Source: Naumovozyma dairenensis CBS 421 | Lineage: Eukaryota > Ascomycota > Saccharomycetes > Saccharomycetales > Saccharomycetaceae | Length of the DNA stretch: 64,000 nucleotides | Reading direction: 5' to 3' | Assembly (NCBI RefSeq): GCF_000227115.2 | Contig: NC_016485.2 | Span: 1,092,025 to 1,156,024 of the forward strand | Part shown: positions 50,559 through 59,180 of the stretch, in pieces | Numbering within the stretch: the first letter of the stretch is position 1 | Layout: every line of letters begins with the position of its first letter | Notes under the pieces: model-generated | Database searches by the model: none | The model's input: only the letters and a program-made list of their open reading frames with translations | Told to the model about the DNA's origin: nothing | Made by a program: the position numbers and the translations under genes

Positions 50559-51437
50559 TGTCACGATTTTGTGATATATTACCTCACGATAATATATAAA
50601 CCGCACTCTTATTTAACAGCCGAGTATAACTCAACTTACCCTGCACCTTGATCCTTTATAAAAAAATTATAGACGTCTATGATATGAAATCTTTTACGTC
50701 TGTTATGACCAGTTTGGGTGAAGTTGTGTCCTTATTATCTTGATTACCTTGATAATGAGTTAGGAATCTGGTGTGTCTTATCTTTGATATTTCTACTTTT
50801 GAGAAATTTGAAGATAACGAATGCAATATCTACTATTCTATTATCTCTGTATCCAATATAAGCTCAATAGTTAGATCTATACCGACAGATAATTATTACC
50901 AGTATCAAAACTTATATCTTGTAGCTCTTAAAATATACGTACACTAAGCTCGATGAATAGCAGATAATTATCAATCCTATGGATGTGTATTACTGTCTAT
51001 CGGTGAGTAGTATGAGTAGTATGTTTATCGATGAGTATGTCTATCGATGAGTATGTTCCTTTCGGTGATGTGATGATCCTTTCGGTGAGGATCTGATGCG
51101 ATGTTATGTGATGTAATGTTATGTGATGAGATATTATGTGATGGGATATATGTGATGAGATATTATGTGATGGGATATAATATTCTCTTCTTTCTATGAT
51201 CTAGGTTCCTAGGGATCTAGTTGTATGTTTTCTTTTCTTCTCTTCTATAAATGAGCATCAAGATAACTTCAGATTCAAATTTCCCATTTCAATGTCTCTA
51301 TATATATATATGGTATTCGCTGAAACTCATCGAACCCATTCAGAAAGCGATGCCATGGAAAATTTTCACTCGTTCACTTCGTTGGTCACCTTCGAGAAAC
51401 GCGCCACGGAAAAGGCCAAATAGCCTAGAACGTGACA
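50559..51437 (-). repeat. 5' LTR of the deleted Ty3-like copy, 879 bp
   Basis: Same ends as the 850-bp LTR (TGTCACG at 51437 and CGTGACA at 50559 on the minus strand). The 29-base difference is one extra unit of the TGTGATGAG... tandem repeat near 51128-51178. Confidence 0.9.
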
Positions 51438-52318
51438 ATTACCTGATTTTTTTCATTTAAACATATTCAAAAGAAGAAGGACTTTTAAGGGATATATCCA
51501 TGAATTATTTATTTCCATTGCTCCCGACCGCCTCTTCCGCGACGTCTCGTACACTAATAACCCGTAGGAAAACTTTTCATCTCTTTTCTTTTCTTCTCGT
51601 TCTTCTAATGTTTCTGTATGCATAATATTTTATTCTCTCTCTCTCATGCTTTATCCATTTATGTAATACAATGGCTCTGTCGTCTATTCAGCCCACAACC
51701 CAAGCATCTTCTCTTGTGTGTCGTTTCTTATTTTCGGTCATAAAAATATATCACAATTACAGTGTATCCATGGAAAAAAAGATGTTGTTAAATGCACAAA
51801 CAGGCGATCCGTGCTGAATGATAAAAACCATGGGAAGTTTTTTTTTTTTAAAATATTGGAATTGAAGGGCCCCCCACAGGATAGGGTAAAATTATTAGTG
51901 TTAAATCAACTATAATAAGATAGCCCCCAGTTAAATTAAAATAAAAAATAAAATAGGACTTTAGGCTGTTTTACATAAGGTTTAAGTACAAAAATTTAGC
52001 CCTATTGAACTAGTAAATTTAAAAAGCCAGGGTTACTCAACTTTTTTATAGGGTTTTTGTTGGCCCAACTCTTTGTGAATTGCACAACGTTTTTTTTTCC
52101 ATGGCTATTTCAGTGAACCAACTAGGGAATTACGTAGACTATCGTTATACACAGTCATATAATTTTTTAAACTTTTTTCTTTGATCATCTCTTCCTCTTT
52201 TTTTTACAGAATGCAAAAAATTATAAATTACATATCACAGGTACTGAATATAACCGGTAGATTATTATTACTATTGTTATTATTACCATCTTTGGTTGTT
52301 ATTCGTATCGTTGTGGCA
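51438..52318. other. Intergenic region LTR to NUP116 3' end
   Basis: Contains the second copy of the duplicated segment, then about 560 AT-rich bases with no gene. NUP116 ends at 52319. Confidence 0.5.
51442..51757 (+). repeat. Duplicated non-coding segment, copy 2
   Basis: Direct repeat of 35143-35460, starting only four bases from the LTR end. Identity ends sharply after ATATATCACA. See copy 1. Confidence 0.85.
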
Positions 52319-55300
52319 TCATATATCACAAATATGCTTGACTGTAAAAGTGTAAGCACCAGTGGAAGGCTCATAATTTTCAAACTTACAATCAGTTTTT
52401 CTTCTAAAATTTGCAATATGCCTTTTAACACTTGGATGACTTGGATCCTTTATAGGTTCTCTTGTAGATTTATCATATGGATAACACCCATTCAATGTAA
52501 TCCTAGCAGCAACGTTAATCCCTTCATTTTCAACAGGAACGATGTTTGAATTCTTATAAAATGAACATTTCTTGGATTCAAAATGGATAATTTCACCACA
52601 TAAAGATGGTAAGGGGAAAGTAGATAAATCTACAGGTTCTAAGAATTCAATCTTACCGAATTTCTTATGACCAACTATCAATTCTGATACTTCACGTAAT
52701 TGAATTAATGATTTCTTAACTAGTGTGTCGAGAGATGGGGAAATGTAATAGAAATCATCAATGTAGGAGAAATCCTCTCTGTTTAATCCTTTGATTTGTT
52801 CTATAGGTTCTTTATTTTCATCTTCTGGTACCGGCTTTTCTCCATTTAGTTCTCTGTTCTGCGGAGCATCCTTCTTGTTATTGTTGTTGTCCTTTAATTT
52901 ATCTGTTTTCGACTCGATTGTTGGACTGCCTACATTGTTATTGATATTTTTTTCATTAGGTAAGACAGCATCAGGTACTGATGGTTCAGTAAGCTTTTGA
53001 TTATTTTTTTCATTTAATTTTTGCTTTTCCATCTCCTTTTGGGCGACCATCTTATCCATGAGTAGTTTTTTATATGATTTTTCTTCTGGTTTGAATAACC
53101 TCTCTGCAATGTTAGATATGGCTTCTTCTGCATCACGATCAAAACTAACAGTATTAAATTTATTCTTGTTTAATGCATCCGCATTAATTAAAAATTGTGG
53201 CGTTGGAGTTTGTGTTTTCGTTAACGACGAAGATGTTATTAGTAGTTTGTCATTATTTGGCTTCGGTGCGAACAATGGTTTTGGTGCCTTCCTATATGAA
53301 TTTAACAAAGTGCCGTTTCTCTTCTTGTCTGCAGTTATCTTCGCAGAGAGGGCTTGAACAGTTGACGATGAATTTGGAATTACAACTCTTGAGAATAACT
53401 CATTTGTGCCATATGGATTTGAGCTCAATAATTGCTTTTGTTGTTCTTGTTGCTGTTGTTGCAATTGCTGCTGCTGTTGCAATTGTTGCTGTTGATTTTG
53501 TTGAAAATTAGCGGTGTTCCCGAAAAGTCCTCCGCTCATACCATTATTCAACGCTGTAGTATTGTTATTCGTATTGTTATTACCAAACAGTCCGCCTCCT
53601 CCTGTTATTGTTGTATTAGGTTGTTGTTGTTTATTACCAAATAGTCCACCAGCGTTAGCATTAGCATTTGCACCACCAAATAACCCAGCACTGCCTGCAC
53701 CACCTAGACCACTTAAAGTTGATGTATTAGACGTCGTTGTTGCCGCACTACCTGGTTTGGCTCCACTAAATAATCCTGTACTTCCAGTGTTTGTAGTATT
53801 TCCAAATAATCCACCACCACCGCCAACTGTATTGTTATTTGCGTTGACATTAGTGTTACCGAATAACCCTCCTGTGCTTGTGGTTGGCTTATTAGCACCG
53901 AATAGACCGGTGGAAGTGTTTGTATTAGCACCAGCACCAAAGTTAGATGCATTATTATTTTGACCAAACATACCGCCACCACTTTGAATATTGCCACCGA
54001 AAAGGCCTGCAGCTGGTTGTTGTTGCTGTTGTTGTTGGTTTGCATTTGCATTACCAAACAACCCACCAGTAGCCCCAGGTTGTTGTTGGCTTGTGTTACC
54101 GAACAATCCGGTAGACGTTGCTGGTTTGTTACCACCAAATAAAGCACCTCCTGTGGTATTGGAAGCACCGAAAGGTTGCGTTTGTTGGTTGGTGTTGGTT
54201 TGACCAAATAATCCACCTGATGGCTGTTGTTGTTGTTGTTGATTCTGTCCGAATAATGATGTTGATGTACTTTGACCAAATGGCGTAGCTTGCTGTTGTC
54301 CGAATAAACCACCAGGTTTAGGTGTGTTTCCGAATAGTCCTCCTGTGGTAGCTTGTTGGTTTGTTGCTGCATTATTACCAAATGGGTTCATTTGAGAAGG
54401 TTGTTGTTGTTGGCCGAATAATCCACTACCACCTGTTGCTGTATTTGCATTTGTTTGCCCAAACAAACCTCCTCCTGAAGGTCTGTTACCGAAAAGACCT
54501 CCAGCAGTATTTGGCTGTTGTTGCTGTTGATTCGCATTTCCAAATAAGCCACCAGGTTTCTGTTGACCAAATAACCCTCCAGCGCTTCCTCCCATAGTAT
54601 TGGCATTAGTTCCAAACATATTTTGTTGTTGTGGTTGTTGTCCGAACATGCCTGTATTTCCTTGTTGTTGGTGTGGTTGCTGCTGCTGCTGCTGTCCAAA
54701 TAACCCTGTATTTCCCTGTTGAGCGCCAAACGGTGTTGTTTGGTTCCCAAAGAGTGAGTTACCTTGATTACTGTTTTGACCAAATAATCCAGTTCTGCCG
54801 CTGCTGCCTACCGCCGCAGTGTTATTATTAGTTCCAAAGGAGTTAGGACCACCGAATGTATTATTTGTAGTAGCTGTATTGGCATTCCCGAACAATGAAG
54901 GTTTATTTTGTCCCATTATCATGTTTGTAGAAGTGTTTGTAGGAGCATATGTTGAGTTCTTGATACCCATTTGATAATCTTGTAATCTTAACTCTTCAAA
55001 TGAGAAATTTCTATATTCTGGCATGCATGAGATACTTTGATACACATTTATTACTCCTGTCGTGCTATCCTTTTCTTGGAATGGTTTGAATGGTTTTGCG
55101 GAGGTACCTGAATTGGTTCCTGCTGTTGTCGTATTCATACCCATGGTATTATTGTTGCCACCACCAAATAATGAAGACTGTCCAGTGGTGTTTGTATTTT
55201 GGATAGATCCGAAGGCTGGTTGAGTAGTAGCACCAGAATTCCCGAACCCAGGAGGATTATTAGTTGTTTGAGATATACCAAATCTAGCTCCAAATGCGTT

Positions 55301-55462
55301 TCCTGGCTGTTGCTGTTGTTGGTTCATACCGAATGCTGCCAGTCCTGAGCCTTGCTGCTGCTGCTGTGGTTGTGGTGCAGCAAATGGTGAAGCTGTAGTA
55401 GCATTGCCGCCGAATTGTGATTGATTAGTATTACCGAATGCCGGTCTGCTGGCCCCGAACAT
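52319..55462 (-). CDS. NUP116: GLFG nucleoporin Nup116
   Basis: Nup116 is a pore-lining FG nucleoporin, binds transport receptors, and recruits the mRNA export factor Gle2. The 1047-aa protein has N-terminal FG repeats, then a Gle2-binding GLEBS motif at about residues 135-165 (YQSISCMPEYRNFSFEELRL), which Nup100 and Nup145 lack, then dozens of GLFG repeats in Gln/Asn-rich spacers to about residue 660, a Gln-rich run, a charged linker, and a C-terminal Nup98-type beta-sandwich (about 900-1047, DFYYISPSLDTL to KHICDI) that anchors to the Nup82 complex. Divergent from CSM3, as YMR047C from YMR048W. Long CAA/CAG repeats make length variable. Confidence 0.96.
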   Translation of the reverse strand: MFGASRPAFGNTNQSQFGGNATTASPFAAPQPQQQQQGSGLAAFGMNQQQQQPGNAFGARFGISQTTNNPPGFGNSGATTQPAFGSIQNTNTTGQSSLFGGGNNNTMGMNTTTAGTNSGTSAKPFKPFQEKDSTTGVINVYQSISCMPEYRNFSFEELRLQDYQMGIKNSTYAPTNTSTNMIMGQNKPSLFGNANTATTNNTFGGPNSFGTNNNTAAVGSSGRTGLFGQNSNQGNSLFGNQTTPFGAQQGNTGLFGQQQQQQPHQQQGNTGMFGQQPQQQNMFGTNANTMGGSAGGLFGQQKPGGLFGNANQQQQQPNTAGGLFGNRPSGGGLFGQTNANTATGGSGLFGQQQQPSQMNPFGNNAATNQQATTGGLFGNTPKPGGLFGQQQATPFGQSTSTSLFGQNQQQQQQPSGGLFGQTNTNQQTQPFGASNTTGGALFGGNKPATSTGLFGNTSQQQPGATGGLFGNANANQQQQQQQPAAGLFGGNIQSGGGMFGQNNNASNFGAGANTNTSTGLFGANKPTTSTGGLFGNTNVNANNNTVGGGGGLFGNTTNTGSTGLFSGAKPGSAATTTSNTSTLSGLGGAGSAGLFGGANANANAGGLFGNKQQQPNTTITGGGGLFGNNNTNNNTTALNNGMSGGLFGNTANFQQNQQQQLQQQQQLQQQQQEQQKQLLSSNPYGTNELFSRVVIPNSSSTVQALSAKITADKKRNGTLLNSYRKAPKPLFAPKPNNDKLLITSSSLTKTQTPTPQFLINADALNKNKFNTVSFDRDAEEAISNIAERLFKPEEKSYKKLLMDKMVAQKEMEKQKLNEKNNQKLTEPSVPDAVLPNEKNINNNVGSPTIESKTDKLKDNNNNKKDAPQNRELNGEKPVPEDENKEPIEQIKGLNREDFSYIDDFYYISPSLDTLVKKSLIQLREVSELIVGHKKFGKIEFLEPVDLSTFPLPSLCGEIIHFESKKCSFYKNSNIVPVENEGINVAARITLNGCYPYDKSTREPIKDPSHPSVKRHIANFRRKTDCKFENYEPSTGAYTFTVKHICDI

Positions 55463-55671
55463 TCTTTCTCAATAGAATGATATCTGCCTTTAGATCAACT
55501 TATCAAAATCTCTACTTATTTGTATTTCTACGAGTAATAAATAATGTTGTTATCTGTTTTATTTCAATCCAGATCCTATATCCTATATCATTCATATGAA
55601 TGTTCAGAACTTTCAGCTCTATCATATTCTTCCTCTTCTATAACCATTAAAAAACAATCGTGTTATGTCCT

Positions 55672-55679
55672 CCGGGTAA
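55672..55679 (-). promoter_or_regulatory. Reb1-type site (CCGGGTAA)
   Basis: Exact match to the TTACCCGG Reb1 site on the minus strand, about 210 bases upstream of NUP116. Confidence 0.5.
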
Positions 55680-56076
55680 CCGCACACCAATGTATTAATA
55701 CTATATAAATGCCTGTATGGTAAGGTGTCAAGACATATATGACACAGCTTGAATATACACTGGACAAGTATGGGGTCTTTTGTTGGTGGGTTATTTCAAT
55801 GTTGTTAACGTACCTTTGTAACCCCGAATACTTGGAAGTACTGAGTCCTTGTTGGCTGATGCCACGTTTGCTATGGCGATGCGATCATCTAGAATGGAAT
55901 AAGATAGACAATATTGTACTAGTAAGAAACAAATTAAGCTACTAGAGGAAGAAAAATAATTTGCACCATACGCTAACAATTTCACATTAATATATAGCTT
56001 ATATTATTGTACACAAAATTTCATACACTTGGGTTTTGGTATTAGCTATCCTGAAGAGAAACATAACACCCATATT

Positions 56077-56099
56077 ACGCGTTAGAAGATTTCACGCGT
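56077..56099. promoter_or_regulatory. Two MCB boxes upstream of CSM3
   Basis: ACGCGT occurs at 56077-56082 and 56094-56099, 17 bases apart and about 165-190 bases before the CSM3 ATG. MCB boxes bind Mbp1/Swi6 (MBF) and drive late-G1 transcription of replication genes, which fits Csm3. Confidence 0.65.
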
Positions 56100-56264
56100 A
56101 CTGTTTACACTAATAAAACTGAAAAATAATTATGGAATTAAATTTAACTAGACGTCCAAGATACTTAGAACTTATCATCGGTAGATAACAAAGCCTGACA
56201 AGAAACTAAGGTATCCATCTGATTCTGTGTATCAATAGGACTGTCTGTTAGGAGTTGGAAAAAA

Positions 56265-57314
56265 ATGGATTTTGATAATGATATGGATATGAACGTAAAT
56301 ACAGACGATTCCAACAACAATGTTACGAATGGTGACAGTGGTCCACAATGGGATCCGACAGATCCCACTTCAATAGCACTCGACACAAACCTTGCTACTA
56401 CATCTGCTGACCCTACAGCAATTTTAACAACTTCGCGAAGAACGCAAGTAAAATTAACGACAGAAAGATTATTAACAGAAAAGGGATTACCATACCTTTT
56501 GAAAAATGGGCCAAAAAATATCAAAATTTCCAAAAAGAAGAAGACTGACGTACATGGGAAACCAACAAAAGCAACAACTACATATGATAATTTGACGAAT
56601 ATTACTAGATTTTATCAAATTTGGGCTCATCAATTATACCCAAAGGCTAAATTTAAAGATTTTTTAAAATTGGCTTATACTTTGGGGAAAACTGATAAGA
56701 ATTTGAGAAATTATAGAATTGAGTTGTTTCAAGCTGAAATGGATAAAGACAGAGATGATGATCATGACACTACTACTACTACTACTACTACTACTCTCCC
56801 GAAGGAAGCAAATACTATACCGAATAATAATACAGCACAGGACGGACATAGTGATGCAGTTGCAAGTGCATTCAGAGGCCAATCGTTGTTTGTCACAGAT
56901 GAGAATATATCGGAAAATGATGCTAGTGCAGATGCCGTGAATCATGTATCACCGCATGTAGACACAGCGAATAATACGAACCAAAATGAAAGTCAAGAAA
57001 ATTTCAAAAATGCTGCTGAGGACGGCGACGACGACGACGATGATGATGATGATGACTTATATTCAATATCAGCTAACCAATCAAGAGATAGAACTAAACA
57101 TAGGATTCAAGACGATGAAGATGAGGGCGAAGAAGATGAAAAAGAAGAAGAATTACAATCAGGGAAGACCGCTGACAATCATCATGATGAAGAAATGGAA
57201 CTGCTGAAAGAGCTTGATGAATTGAACAAAAATCAAGTATCCCAGAACAACAATGATGATGAGTTTGAAGAAGATCAAGACGCGTTAGAAGTAATGCAAG
57301 AATTTGGTTTCTAA
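56265..57314 (+). CDS. CSM3: Replication fork protection protein Csm3
   Basis: Csm3 pairs with Tof1 (Swi1/Timeless) at the fork, slows it at blocks, supports checkpoint signalling and sister cohesion. The 349-aa protein (317 in S. cerevisiae) has the Swi3 domain at about residues 65-165, with VKLTTERLLTEKGLPYLLKN and FYQIWAHQLYPKAKFKDFLK as its core. The rest is disordered: a Thr run coded by ACT repeats (about 172-182), an Asp run (about 250-260) and a very acidic Glu-rich C-terminus ending ALEVMQEFGF. Divergent from NUP116. It is the last gene of the segment that looks inverted; next comes POL32 from another S. cerevisiae chromosome. Confidence 0.95.
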   Translation: MDFDNDMDMNVNTDDSNNNVTNGDSGPQWDPTDPTSIALDTNLATTSADPTAILTTSRRTQVKLTTERLLTEKGLPYLLKNGPKNIKISKKKKTDVHGKPTKATTTYDNLTNITRFYQIWAHQLYPKAKFKDFLKLAYTLGKTDKNLRNYRIELFQAEMDKDRDDDHDTTTTTTTTTLPKEANTIPNNNTAQDGHSDAVASAFRGQSLFVTDENISENDASADAVNHVSPHVDTANNTNQNESQENFKNAAEDGDDDDDDDDDDLYSISANQSRDRTKHRIQDDEDEGEEDEKEEELQSGKTADNHHDEEMELLKELDELNKNQVSQNNNDDEFEEDQDALEVMQEFGF

Positions 57315-57623
57315 CCGGGGAAAAGGTTAAAAAAAAAGAAATATTATGCAGTATTATCTTCCTCATATATAATATATAATTCGTTTTATTAAACTCCGTC
57401 AAACTCACAACTACTTCTTATAGAGTAGAGTACAAATCAACACAGACGCGAAAGGTGTGCGAGACGCGTAAATGGAATATATAGCGCTAGTTTCTATTAA
57501 ATTTAAAGATTAGTAAAAGTGAATTTAACATATATATTATCACTGGCTCAAGAAGTCCCTGGTTACAAATAATAGCATCATCAAGATACATATAACAGAG
57601 CATAAAAAAGTGAAATACAGTCA
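57315..57623. promoter_or_regulatory. CSM3-POL32 spacer, synteny junction
   Basis: 309 bases between two plus-strand genes, containing MCB/SCB-like boxes for POL32. No repeat or transposon remnant is visible at this breakpoint. Confidence 0.5.
57446..57469. promoter_or_regulatory. SCB-like and MCB boxes upstream of POL32
   Basis: CGCGAAA (57447-57453, SCB type CRCGAAA) and ACGCGT (57464-57469, MCB) lie about 155-175 bases before POL32, fitting G1/S control by SBF/MBF. Confidence 0.55.
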
Positions 57624-58868
57624 ATGGAGGAGGAAAAAATTACCGAATATATCAATGAGAAACTATTCACAGAGATAAAACCAGTCCTTTTCACGGATCT
57701 GATTGCTCATTTCAAAATAGGTCCATCTCGTGCCAAGAAGTTCATGTATTCATACTATAAAAGTACTAGTACAGTCACAAATGTCAAATTTAACTGCATA
57801 TTAATGTGTTGTTACTCTAATGGGACGATAAAATTGATTAATGACTTGAAAGAAGTAACGCCAAACGAGAACGAGAACGCGAACGGGAATGAGATGGTAG
57901 ATTGTTTCATTTATGCATTTAACCCAATGGACACATTTATACCGGTGAATATCATCGTGGATCAGTTGGGGTCCTTATCTATCAAGAATCCTTATAAATT
58001 GACAATATCAGAAAAATCATTAAAGGCAATAGATACTCGCACTTTGCAACGATCGAAAACTGTTAATGCTTCATCATCTGTATCAGCTACTACTAGTCCT
58101 CGTGGTATTAATAGAGCTACTACTGTCCCAGATACACTCGATGCAACTAAAAGAGCAGATAAAGTAGAAGCAGACCGTAGGATAGAGACTCCGCCTGTTA
58201 AGAAGGCAAAGAAGTCAATGGGATTAAAATCCACTGTTTTGTTAGAAAAGATGAGGAAAAATAGAGAAGCAAAGGAAGCAGAAAGACAAATGGAGTTAAA
58301 AAAGAGGAGAGAAGAGGCGTTAGTGAAACAAGTCAAGAAGGATCCAAAGATGAAAGCGCAGATGGATGAATTAAATAAACTATTTGTTGAGGATGACGAA
58401 GAAGGTGAAGATGACGATCTACAGAATATTTCTAGTGACGAAAAAGTAGTAAGCGAGTCCATTCCTTTATCAACTGGAGATGACGAATCAGAAGAACCTG
58501 AAATTGTTCCAAAAAATAATAATATTGAAAAGAAGAAATCCGACACGACAGATATGGAGGCCATTTTTGATACTACGGCAGAAGAATCATTACTAGAAAT
58601 TTCGAACCCGACGGTAGTGGCAAAGGGACAAGACGAGGTGGAACGAGAAGAAGAATCAGCAGCAAATTCATCTTACGTCGATGAAGACGGTTATATTGTT
58701 ACTAAACGTCCCGCTGTGTCGACACCATCTCAACCTTCAAAGAGACAGCAGACACGTCCCATTGGGAAAACTACAACACCTGTTTCGAGATCCAAGAGAC
58801 CAGGTTCCTCAAGTGGGAAGAAGAAACAAGGCTCCATTGAGAGCTTCTTTAAGAGATCAAGCAAGTAA
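57624..58868 (+). CDS. POL32: DNA polymerase delta subunit Pol32
   Basis: Pol32 is the third subunit of DNA polymerase delta and also serves polymerase zeta; it links them to PCNA and is needed for break-induced replication. The 414-aa protein (350 in S. cerevisiae) has the N-terminal winged-helix domain (about 1-125, YINEKLFTEIKPVLFTDLI and DCFIYAFNPMDTFIP) that binds the Pol31 subunit, a long charged linker with Lys/Glu-rich and acidic parts, a conserved SYVDEDGYIVTKRP block near 350, and a C-terminal PIP box QGSIESFF just before a basic end. All family hallmarks are present. Confidence 0.96.
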   Translation: MEEEKITEYINEKLFTEIKPVLFTDLIAHFKIGPSRAKKFMYSYYKSTSTVTNVKFNCILMCCYSNGTIKLINDLKEVTPNENENANGNEMVDCFIYAFNPMDTFIPVNIIVDQLGSLSIKNPYKLTISEKSLKAIDTRTLQRSKTVNASSSVSATTSPRGINRATTVPDTLDATKRADKVEADRRIETPPVKKAKKSMGLKSTVLLEKMRKNREAKEAERQMELKKRREEALVKQVKKDPKMKAQMDELNKLFVEDDEEGEDDDLQNISSDEKVVSESIPLSTGDDESEEPEIVPKNNNIEKKKSDTTDMEAIFDTTAEESLLEISNPTVVAKGQDEVEREEESAANSSYVDEDGYIVTKRPAVSTPSQPSKRQQTRPIGKTTTPVSRSKRPGSSSGKKKQGSIESFFKRSSK

Positions 58869-59180
58869 GGGGCCACCACTCAACAAGTATATAATTGATA
58901 TAAAATAACTTATAGATTGTAGACTAAAATTAATATTAATATCCATTATATCTTCTATGGTTCCATGATTCTATTCTGCACGTGCCGTCTTTACCCTCTA
59001 AATTTTTTTGTGGAAAATTAAGAAAAATTTCAGCTCATCGCAAATTTTGATACTTAAACAAGTCTCTCGAGAGATGATAAATGGTCAATAAATATGGATA
59101 ATACATGGAAGATAGACACGATATAATCGGTACTGTCATATATCACTAGAATATTGGTGGATAATAGTCATCATTTAACA
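58869..59180. other. POL32-URB2 spacer; NUP85 absent
   Basis: 312 bases. In S. cerevisiae NUP85 (YJR042W) lies here between POL32 and URB2. No trace of it is seen. Confidence 0.6.

Larger units (their letters stand above)
49648..51437 (-). mobile_element. Deleted copy of the Ty3-like element
   Basis: In minus-strand order: a complete 5' LTR (50559-51437, 879 bp), the first 28 or so codons of gag (ATG at 50542), a deletion junction at about 50458, the last part of pol (50214-50458) with its 3' untranslated sequence down to 50010, a gap, and a piece of 3' LTR (49648-49909). So pol from its middle-C-terminal part to gag codon 28 is missing. It cannot move on its own. LTR flank on the right is ATTAC. 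Confidence 0.88.
55463..56264. promoter_or_regulatory. NUP116/CSM3 divergent promoter region
   Basis: 802 bases with a Reb1-type site near the NUP116 side and two MCB boxes near CSM3. Plus- and minus-strand open frames near 55739-55985 are not supported as genes. Confidence 0.5.

Noticed and set aside
53432..54831. Leu-, Pro- and Asn-rich open frames on both strands in the NUP116 region
   Set aside because: They are by-products of the GLFG/Gln repeats read in other frames.
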